Shown here piece by piece: positions 54,554-64,000 of a stretch of DNA of 64,000 nucleotides. The DNA lies in the NCBI GenBank assembly GCA_028023455.1, contig JAQFVV010000036.1, positions 2,942,452 to 3,006,451 on the forward strand. Reading direction: 5' to 3'. The notes beneath the pieces are model-generated. The model did not search any database and was not told the DNA's origin. It saw nothing but the letters and a program-made list of their open reading frames with translations. Origin of the DNA: Epiperipatus broadwayi. Lineage: Eukaryota > Onychophora > Udeonychophora > Euonychophora > Peripatidae. Within the stretch, counting starts at the first letter, position 1. Every line of letters begins with the position of its first letter. Made by a program: the position numbers and the translations under genes.

Positions 54554-54582
54554 TTTAAATATGTTATTTCTCAATTGATAAA

Positions 54583-55149
54583 TTAGTAATATAATGAAAT
54601 AGTCCAATCCAAACATTCAGCACAAGCCTTGATAATAATATTTAAGAATATTATTATATCCCATAGAATATTTTGTTCTAAGTTTACAAATTTCAGTAAA
54701 CCTTTGGGTAATTTCAATTTTTTAACATCTATATTCCAATAATTCTCTTTACTAAATTTAATATCATCTATATCATTATTAGAAATATCTAAATACATAT
54801 CTGTAAAATGATTAACTAGATCATTCATAGAAGTTTGAATCACATTATATCTATCACTTTTATTTACAATTATATTAAGATCATTAACATTATTCCAAAA
54901 TATTTGTGGATTATTCCTAAAATTTTCTTCAACACTATTTAAATTGTTATCGTAATCTTTTTTCATAAGAGTCTTAGTATAAGCAAGCAAATTTCTAAAT
55001 TTCTTATATAATTTTCTATCATTAGTTAACTTATATAGTCTATGACATTTGTGATTTCTATTTAAACCCTTATGCTGCTTCTTCAAAAAACATTCAGAAT
55101 ATTCATTATTAGTATTAAAATAATAGCTAACAGTAATATGTTGAGCCAA
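54583..55149 (-). pseudogene. LINE linker region between endonuclease and RT
   Basis: An open stretch of 188 codons, basic and Asn-rich. FLKKQHKGLNRNHKCHRLYK, NLLAYTKTLMKKDYDNNL and NNPQIFWNNVNDL match the well-known pre-RT pattern (R-x-Y-x-x-L..., NP-K-x-FW) of Jockey/CR1-type LINEs. It ends where FB1 copy J begins. Confidence 0.75.
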
Positions 55150-55637
55150 ACAATTTTAAACAATACTAGTAAATTTATTTGTAGTTATCTTTGGATGATT
55201 TTCTACCAAATTTCATTCTAATCAGCATCATTAAGACCTTTATAAAGACCATAATAATCACCATGTTGTAATCTGTATTACTATAAACCTTTGTTTTATA
55301 TGTTCATGAGAACTATCTATAACAAATTCCAAAAGAGGATAATAAATATCAGGAGGCTAAAGAATTTGATTAGCGCCTTTGCACTTCAAATCATCTTTAG
55401 TACTAAACAATAAATCCAACATACTACCTCTAAATTTAGTAATATGTTGAGCAAATAATCAATTTCATTAAAAATCACCAACTATAATCCTCAACTTTAA
55501 GCAAGTATGCACCTAGACCATTCAGTGACAAAGTAGATCGAAAATATACAGTGTTACTATAATAATATATTTATATTTCCCAATATATCCTCAGCAGCAA
55601 GAGAAGAAGAACAACAACAGCAACAACAACAACGGCA

Positions 55638-55860
<223 letters not shown>

Positions 55861-56598
55861 TTTGTAATGGCTATACAAATCAATTTCTAAACCACAGATA
55901 CATTCACACATAAAAGTGATTAATCAAAAATAAAAATAATATTTATGCTATGAATACATACAAATAAATAAGTAATAAAAAATATATAAATACATAATTT
56001 ATATTTGTTTAATCATTAAAATATTTAAAAGTGATGAATCTTAAATTCATGCAAATTAGCTGTTGCAATATTTAAATATTTGAATAACAAAATATTTTGT
56101 TGTTATTCTTTTCAAATATTTTCTCTCAGTTTATTATATAAATTTTTGTTAATGAAGCAATAAATATATTAATAAAACATTGACTCATTATTCAAAAATT
56201 AAAAACAAATAAAAATATGAAATTATTATAATGATAAAAGTGAATATGAAGGATAAATTAAATAGTGTGATGTGATTAATTATTGCAAGTACAACCCCTC
56301 CAAAATAAAGATGTATATTAAGTTTCTTTCCATAAAATTTAGAAAACTATTATTCCAACATCTACCATTCGAGTTCTTCCCTTTGGATTTTCTATCTGAA
56401 TATACTATCTTAGCCTTTGATTTTCCTTAGCACACAAAGCTAAGAATTGACAATGTACCAAAAAGGAAATAATTTAATATTATCTAAAATGAAGGATCAA
56501 ATTTTTCCAAGCTAACATGCAATATTTTTTATCAATTGATTATATAATGAAATTTTCTCTTTTAATTTAATAACATTTGTCTAAATCGCATGTTGTTA
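55861..56598. other. AT-rich spacer
   Basis: Nothing identified. Confidence 0.4.
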
Positions 56599-56771
56599 TT
56601 AAATTAGTAATAATTGAAAGGTTCCTAGTCTTTCACATGCGCCTACCATTGTCTCTCAGACAGCCAATCTGATCGTTCTTAAGACAGCTGTTTAAAATCT
56701 GATTGGCTGTCTGAGAAACAATGGTAGGCGCATGTGAAAGACTAGCAATCTTTCAATTATTACTAATTTAA
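56599..56771. mobile_element. Palindromic MITE of 173 bp
   Basis: Arms 56599-56677 and 56700-56771 pair almost perfectly: TTAAATTAGTAATAATTGAA at the ends, CATGCGCCTACCATTGT and ACAATGGTAGGCGCATG inside, CTGATTGGCTGTCTGAG and its inverse at the centre. The loop is about 22 bp. The ends are TTAA, and TTAA duplication is possible. The arms are much GC-richer than the surroundings. Confidence 0.82.
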
Positions 56772-58900
56772 TTTAATATAAAGTATAATTAAGAACATAT
56801 TCAGGAGTCTGTCCAAACACACACACACACACATATATATATAATATAAATGTCTAATGAATATAAAATAGATCCACTAGTAATCAGTCAGTACAATATG
56901 AACGTTCTAACTTTTCTAAATGACAAACAAACCAAGAAAAAGTTGTTTTGCCTTTTTGATTCATGTATCAATTGTTCAAATACTAGGTCAAGTTATTTTT
57001 AATCTTTAACATCTTCATTAGTTCTAAACTTTGATGTTGTAGAAATAGATGTTATGCATTGATATTTCCATTAGAATACATGTAGCAAATACTTTCATTT
57101 GAATATTTAATGTGTTTGTTGATAAATCACTAATAAATATCATTTTGAATTTATCAGCCCTATTAAAATTTATTATTCCTTGAATAATGAATAATAAAAT
57201 TTGAAATTAGAATTCAAATTTATACCTATATATTATAAACAATAAAAAATAAAAATTCTTATTTCTTTTTTTCAATGTATTTCACTCTAGTATTGATTGA
57301 TTAAACAACTTAATGCAATTAGGTTCATTAGTACTTTTAATTAAGTGCATATACAAATTAAATAATAGAGGTAAAAAAAATTTTTATATTAAATGCTTTC
57401 ATTGACCATTCTCTAAAAATAGGGTTTGACTTAATTAATTTCTGGATTCCCTTCTCAATTCTTTTATTTCAAGTTAAATCTAAGAATTCCATTTGTGATT
57501 AAAGAAATTTTTTTCTCTATTACTTTTAAGTATTTATTATTGACACAATAAATGAAAATTTAAAACTATATCATACTTTAAATTAATTAGATGCTTATAG
57601 TTGATATATATATACATCACTAGATATTTTTTCTATAAATTAATATTGTAACCTAGTGTTATTGACACTTGGTTTATTTGGCATTGTTTCCACAGGAAAA
57701 CAATGCTATCCTTTTTTAGAAAATAAAAAGATAAAATAATAATAATATTAAGTGATTAATAAAGTATGCTATTTAGTCACTGTAACGTGTTTTAAGCAAA
57801 TAACTAAAAAAATTTGGTAATCCAAGGTCATTTTGAAGAAGAGCATGAATAATTTAATTAAAATATTAACAATAAGAGCAATTTAATATAGTATAAAAGC
57901 ACATATTATAAACAGTAATTGATTTTGGATGGGTGGAGGGGGAGAGTAGATAAGTATCTTATCATAAAGCACAATCACTTCTGGTAGTTTTGAAATTATT
58001 TTAGATAATAATGTAGACAGAATTATACATCACTAATAAACATTGTTAATTAAGTATATTTATTATTTTTCATTATTTGTCAAATTACTCTGTAATCCAT
58101 TTAAATCATACGGAAATATATAACTGTAATAAGTTTTTTTTTTTTCCTTTTCTTTTGTTTATGTTATAATTAAATGATTATTTTTCTGTAAGAGGTCGCT
58201 AAAAGAAGACCGCCAAATTTTGAAGAAAGTTTAGTCTGACTCTAGTTTTACAAGGAGGAAGCATTACTGAAATTCGGAAACAAATTTTTTTTATTATTTT
58301 TATTGCAGAAATAAATATAAGTCAAGTAAATTTTTAATAATATCATGTGTGGCTAATCCTATTTGATAAGATATTCTGTTTTCTATTGCCATCTACCTAT
58401 TTTAAAGCTTTTTATACACAAAAATGTACTATCTTATGCTAAAGTTCAAAATGACCGTATTGACTACAGCAATCACGGAAAATGTCATTATATTTAAAAT
58501 AAGTAATATGAGTAATTTCCAGGAAATAATCAATGATTTGTTAACTTTACCTTATTTAATTATCTTTTCGTGGTATAAAAGAAAATTTATAATTTAAAAG
58601 ACATATTATAAAAGCCAAGGAAAGTTAACTAGAAAATTTCGCGCTCTTTCTAAAAGAAATTGTCTGCTTTAAAAAACAATGTAAGTTCCCCACGTTAAAA
58701 TATGTTTTATTCACTGAAAATTATCTAGAAATAATATTAATGATAAAGGATATTTACTTACGCACCTGTATATTTTTTAAAAAGAAAATATAAATTTTCT
58801 CAAGGCAAATATCAGAAAATTTGTATGTGTGCATTTTACGGAGAATTCATTATTAAAGAAAAATTACAATTCCTAGAGTAGGAATAAAAACTACAAACAT
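56772..58900. other. AT-rich DNA, nothing identified
   Basis: No coding region or repeat recognised. CA/TA dinucleotide tracts at 56817-56850. Confidence 0.4.
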
Positions 58901-61170
58901 TAGTGACTTAATTATAACCATAATATGTTATATTATACATCAATTTGAGTCGGTAAAACTTTATATCCACGTAAGTCAGCTGCAGTCGTTATAATAATAG
59001 TATTTTGGAAAATTCGCGCATTATTTTATTCATAAGCCAGCTAGCTAAAAATGATACGTATCGCCAATAGTAAAAAGAAAAGAATTGTATATGTGATCGT
59101 CTATCGTCAAATATTCGTCATGTTAAAATAGGTATTGTTTTCTTGGATCCCAAAATTATATCAGTTAATTCAAGGAAGAGTTAACATCCAATGCTGCTAT
59201 GTTTTCTTTGCCTAATTTATTAATTGCACCAGAATGGAGGCAACTTTTATATAAATGAAATAATAAAATGTGTTTCTTATTTTAAATTTGCTTCGTGAAC
59301 TACAAATGGATCAAGTTCTTCATCTGGATAAATTGCCCAATGGAAAACATTTTTCTAGTGAGATAATAAGCACTTGTTAAGTAATGATTTTTTTTTACTA
59401 ATTTGTAAAATTATGTGTATTTTTTTTTATATCTACAGGTTAAAGGCTGTATAGTCAAGTAATATTTAAATGACCTTGTAATCATAAAGGTATGTTTTCC
59501 TGTAATTATTCTAGGTTAAATTTATATTTGACATGGAAAATTTTTTTTTTTATAAAATGTGTTTACTTATGATATGCAATTATGGGTATAAATTTATATG
59601 TTAGATGCGTAAAAGAAGAAAAATTTAGATACTTAATAGGTAAAATATCTAGTTAAAATTATCAGAAGTAATTAAAGAGAAGTGCTATACAGGATATTAC
59701 TTATTTAAAGTTTGAAACAAATTTATACTATGTTAATTGAGGAACTTATTCCCAATTATTCTTTATTAATGCATTCACTTAATTAAGTTCAAGATACTAG
59801 ACTACCAATTACTTGTTGAATGTTTCTTTGGCAAAGGTGAAAATCATTATGGTTTATTCTGTGTTATCCATTGATTTCAGACATTGATCTAAGTATACCC
59901 TGGAACATAAATTTAGTGTAATTAGTGTATTTGCTTGTCTTGCCCCGATATAGCATTGGTATATGCTTAAGATTCGCATAAGTAATAATTGTAATGTCTT
60001 TATTTTGTGGGATGGAAAATGATCTCCCCAAAAGCTTTATTTTCCATGAGGGGAATAGATAAATCTAGTATTCGGGTATGTTTATAACCCAAGTGATCGC
60101 TTCTCAGAGTTAGGACGATCAGTAATTTATATTGTATTTAGTGTATTTCATTCGTTAAAATCCCAGGAGAGGATTATATTTGGTGTGTGTTCCTATTATG
60201 CCCAAGTAAGAGGCAAGGACCCACCAAACTATTTTAATGTAGTAGTTAATTCTACAGACCTTCAGGGTTATTCCATATTCCTCGTGAGAAAATAGAGATA
60301 ATTCCACCACAGAAGGTGTTGAATATTGTGTTTTGTTTAGAAAGTTATGGCAAGATAACGGATATATTGGAGGTTAATTCCTCAAGATCCATTTAGTAAA
60401 AATAGCGTGCTAGTATATATGATCAATTTCTGGATTGTGTGGCGGAATAGTGCTGGTAATCCACAAGTAAGTCAATGGAGAGAGTAAGTTTAAAATTGCG
60501 TGATTTAGAAATTTTTATTTGCCAATGGAGGGTTCAAATACTAGGTTTAATTCGGGTTAATGATTAATTAGCACTCACAATATAACTTATACTGAGGAAT
60601 ACAGTGTGTATAACAAAATTCAGTTGTTATTAAGGTAAACATTAAAATAATAAGTGTAACTTCTGATAAATAACCCATAAATTATAATAAGTTATCTAAA
60701 TAAAAACTATCATTTAGTTAAATATATGATAATAAAAATCGTTTGTACGCATTGCCTAGAATCAGATTATTTGTATTTTAAAACAAATAGTTAGTTAATA
60801 AAGTTAAGTAACCGTTCATATAAGATACACTAAACGGATGAGTTGATGTATCGATAATAATATTTATTTTGTTATATTCAATTTGCATAAATGTAAAAAG
60901 AAGATGAAGAAGTAGTTCGAATCCCGGTCTAAGAGTATAGACGAATTAATGTTAGTTATATTTGGTTTTATCCATATGGGATCGAATAAATTGTATATGT
61001 TTGTTTATTATGTTAATCATAAAGGATAGTTTTGTTAAATTGTAATAATAAATCATAATCTTGTTAAAATTTAATAATAAATTATAGCCTTGTTACAAGT
61101 TGTCTTGAGTCATTTTTCTTGTGTGCTAAATAAAAGTGTATTGGCATAATACTTGCAATACTTTCTTGAG
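58900..61170. other. Less AT-rich non-coding stretch, possibly transcribed
   Basis: Base composition is visibly less AT-rich and less repetitive over about 59,900-60,500, yet no frame longer than about 60 codons is open on either strand. AGTTCGAATCCCGG near 60917 is a perfect B-box match without a recognisable A box. AATAAA occurs at about 61129. A non-coding transcript, UTR or decayed LTR would fit. I cannot decide. Confidence 0.3.
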
Positions 61171-62177
61171 TCCAAAATCATTTATGAAATCTTAAATTCA
61201 ATACACCAGATAGACAATTGTAAGCAGATCAGAATATTTCAGTATAGTTTAATTTAATAAGAATTATTTATGGAATTGAAAACTTCAGACCAAGATATTT
61301 TATTTTATGTGTGTGTAAAATCACTTTATTCCCAAACTAGTAGGTTTTGGTTGCACATTGTTTCGTACACATTTAAGTGAAGTGTCTAAGTAATAAATCT
61401 TAGTGAAATTATTGTGTTGTCATGGATAATGGAAGGACACAAAAGCACCCTTGTCTTTTCATCATTCCGACTGAGATTCTGGATTAAAAAGGGCTGTATT
61501 ATTCAAAATTATGCGTTGTTATTGAATATGGTTATCATCTCGTTAAATATTATAATAGTTGATATGTGGATGAAGACACCTGGAATTTAAGTAAAGTAAA
61601 TGTTTCCTATAGCCGACCAGAATGTCAGTCATATGTGACAACACAATACTGCCGAGCATTTTTCTTTAAAAATAACAGAGAACCCTGAGATTAGTGTCAT
61701 TATTATAAGTGCTCTTAAATTAAGAATTGATTCATTATGATCAATATTACAAGCGTGGCATGGCTTAAGAGATTGAAACTTCTAATTGTATAATAATAAA
61801 ATATTGAGAGCATATTGGCAAATTAATAAATGTTTTGTTTTAGTCAGTAATATTAACAATGACATGAAATCATCATCATCATTGTCGAACAGTGCAAGTA
61901 CTTGCAGCTCAGAGAATGTGTTTTGGATAGAGAAAGAATGTTAGTTTATTCTAAATTTTCTTTTTAAATTTATTTTATTAATGATAATTTTTTTTAATTC
62001 TATCTCTGTCTGAACTGCATATCGCTGTAGCTGAATTATTATAACTAACCAAACGAAGAGATATTAGGTAATATAGGGTTTGCTACCCGAATCATAGACG
62101 GAAGCGATTAGGCTTTCCGAATTCTCTTTATTGAATTCGCTCAATTGATTTAATAGAAGTCGCTCTTTAGATAGGTT
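61171..62177. other. Unassigned AT-rich DNA
   Basis: Nothing identified. A small palindrome, GCAAGTACTTGC, near 61893. Confidence 0.4.
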
Positions 62178-62745
62178 AGAATATATATATAATATTTATA
62201 TATCATATTTAGTACAGGTACATAATAATATTTGTACATAAGTGACTAAAAATATGAAATATTCTTTTATGTGAAGTGTTTGACATTTTGACAATTTTTA
62301 TTTTTATTTTAAAAAAATTGTTTTAAAAATCAAGTTAAACAAAACTACACTATAAACAACTTTCTTAACACTTAAATGAAGCTTGTTATGATAATAAGTA
62401 AAATTGATAGTGAACACTATTTAAACATTTTGCAATCACTAGATATTTCTTCAGTATGTTAATATATATAATCTTTATATATGTAGCATATTTAGTATGT
62501 ATACATAATTATGTATGTATAATATATCAAGTAACTAACTTTTCTATTTAAAATTGTTTGACAGTTTTTACTTTTATTCTTAAAAAATTATTTTTTAAAA
62601 TAGAAACAAACAAAATTATGTTATAAACAAGTTTTTTTATTTCTTAAATGAAACATTCAATCATAACAAATAAAATCAATAGTGAGCATTAATCATAACA
62701 AATAAAACCAATAGTGAATATTATTTAAACATTTGCTCTACTTTT
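62178..62745. repeat. Tandem duplication, unit about 285 bp
   Basis: 62178-62458 and 62459-62745 share, in order, CATATTTAGTA, GTTTGACA, ATAAACAA and AATAGTGA blocks with substitutions. The second unit has an extra internal duplication of about 32 bp (AATCATAACAAATAAAATCA and AATCATAACAAATAAAACCA). Confidence 0.7.
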
Positions 62746-64000
62746 ACTATCTAAGAAACAACATCATCTATTTAAAAAATTAACGTGTCCTATCACTTTC
62801 ATAGACATTTTAAACCAATATACAAAATTTCAACAAGTTATATTAAACATAATTCTATTAAAAATGAATTTTAATATGTTAGATAAATGTTATTAAAGTG
62901 AGAGAAAAAAATCTTTATATCATCCTCTTATGAGCCTTATTCAAAACAAATGGAAGTTCTAAAAACAATTTTTAATTGTGATACATAAAATTATTGAATA
63001 TTTTTAATATTTTCCCGCAATCTGTTCTATATTTCAGAAACTAGGTGACCTACTGAAGACACAAATGCTTCATATGGATTAGCCTGGTATTTCTTAGTTA
63101 TAAACCAAATTTCAAGATAGTCTATAGAATTTAAATATATTATACCCCAATTTTAAAATTTCATTTTAACATGAAAAGAAAAAAAATTAATAAATAAACA
63201 AGCAAAAAAACTGATTTTTCACCTTCAATAAAGGCATTTAAAAATTCACTACACAAATCCATTCTGCATGAATACCTTGTTCTGATGAAAATAAAGACCA
63301 CTATTGAAATATCTAATGAATGCACTAAGATGAGTTATGAAGTAATAATAATAAATTAAAGTTTATATTATTAAGACACTGTTCTAAGAATTACTCTATG
63401 ATCATCACAAAATAGCATCATTTTTATATATGCATTATTATGTATGCATTAAGAGATTACCAAAATAATAAAAATAAATTGGAGTTTATATATATTGTTA
63501 GATCCCAGTTCTAAGAATTATTTTACTATTGTCAGTATTACTGTAGTTGTAAACAAGTAATGGTATTTGTTAAATAGCCATAGTACATTGCTTGGTGGCA
63601 CTGTTTCTGTGCAAAAATGTTTTAATATAATGTTTCTGGACTGGGACAACAAAACACTTTTCTGTTTATTTAAAAAAATTTACGTTATTCTTCTAATAGT
63701 AAATGAAACGTTTAAACAAAATTTAAAAAAAAAAAACATTTGATTAACAAACTAATCAGTCTGAATTAATTTTAATTCTATTCAATTAAATTTCAGTGCA
63801 TAGCATTAGAATGTGCAAGGGGGATCTGATGGCTTTACCAATCTAAAGGATTGGCCAAAAGATGCATTACTCTGATCAAATCAAGGTTATGATTTTCAAA
63901 ACAATGTGCAACCCAAAAACTACAAGTTTATGTTATTCTTAGCATTCTACATTAAATGTCAAAAACAAAACACTTTTATTTTAAAATGTACATTATTCTT
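62746..64000. other. AT-rich DNA with one small tandem duplication
   Basis: AGTTTATATTATTAAGACAC, GTTCTAAGAATTA (63359-63395) is repeated at about 63482-63522 (AGTTTATATATATTGTTAGA, GTTCTAAGAATTA). No coding region. Confidence 0.5.

Larger units (their letters stand above)
52205..55560 (-). mobile_element. Jockey-like LINE remnant, 5'-truncated, (TTA)n tail
   Basis: One minus-strand non-LTR retrotransposon in decay. Order on the minus strand: end of endonuclease (about 55480-55170, TKFRGSMLDLLFST, then a YYGLYKGLNDADWNE-type block with stops), linker (55149-54583), RT (about 54170-53378), C-terminal region (53218-53018), 3' UTR of about 650 bp and the (TTA)n tail. FB1 copy J interrupts it at 54175-54553. 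The many stops and shifts show it is old. The clade assignment rests on the linker and C-terminal blocks. Confidence 0.8.

Noticed and set aside
60900-60930. Possible tRNA at GTTCGAATCCCGG
   Set aside because: A perfect B box without an A box or acceptor stem at the right distance.

Overview
The window is very AT-rich eukaryotic DNA, almost certainly from an invertebrate metazoan. Evidence: an RTE-type LINE, a Jockey-like LINE, several Penelope-like elements (PLEs), tRNA-derived SINEs and hAT-type non-autonomous transposons lie side by side, and codons are strongly AT-biased. An arthropod-like host fits, but I cannot place it further. I see no confident host protein-coding gene, rRNA or functional tRNA. 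The recognisable coding sequence is retroelement-derived and mostly broken.

Layout. 0-2.6 kb: two copies of foldback family FB1. 2.6-5.8 kb: a full-length RTE LINE with an exact 11-bp target-site duplication (TSD), followed by a SINE with a 17-bp TSD. 8.6-17 kb: a nested graveyard with PLE fragments (PLE-B, PLE-C), an RTE tail, foldback family FB2, FB1 copies and a hAT remnant. 19.1-24.1 kb: two nearly identical PLE copies (PLE-A) head to head, with nested TSDs. 26.7-30.4 kb: a diverged direct duplication. 31-34.3 kb: inverted PLE-C ends carrying two tandem SINEs, then a dense tract of inverted repeats. 36-40 kb: a LINE scrap, a palindromic MITE, a possible LTR and a PLE-D scrap. 41.4-42.6 kb: a hAT MITE with an exact 8-bp TSD. 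43.8-46.9 kb: FB2 and FB1 copies. 47.2-49.6 kb: a LINE ORF1 remnant with CCHC knuckles. 52.2-55.6 kb: a Jockey-like LINE pseudogene flanked by (TAA)n. 56.6 kb: a palindromic MITE. 56.8-64 kb: mostly unassigned, with small tandem duplications.

Main discovery candidate. Both foldback families carry hammerhead ribozyme (HHR) motifs. FB1 combines CUGAUGA, a short helix II with AGC:GCU to GGC:GCC covariation, GAAA, and a one-to-two-base-pair helix III read from the palindrome ACTAGT. Its helix I has 6 bp, an internal loop and another 6 bp. FB2 combines CUGAUGA, helix II, GAAA, the palindrome ATACGTAT and a two-part helix I. One FB2 locus is a tandem dimer of a 239-bp unit with one ribozyme per unit, so cleavage would release a 239-nt RNA. 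This is the arrangement known for small metazoan retrozymes. FB1 copies have 9-13 bp TSDs, and PLEs, the proposed mobilisers of HHR-bearing elements, are abundant here. I read the window as PLEs plus two HHR-bearing non-autonomous families, at least one of which shows an unusual foldback layout with the core in either orientation.
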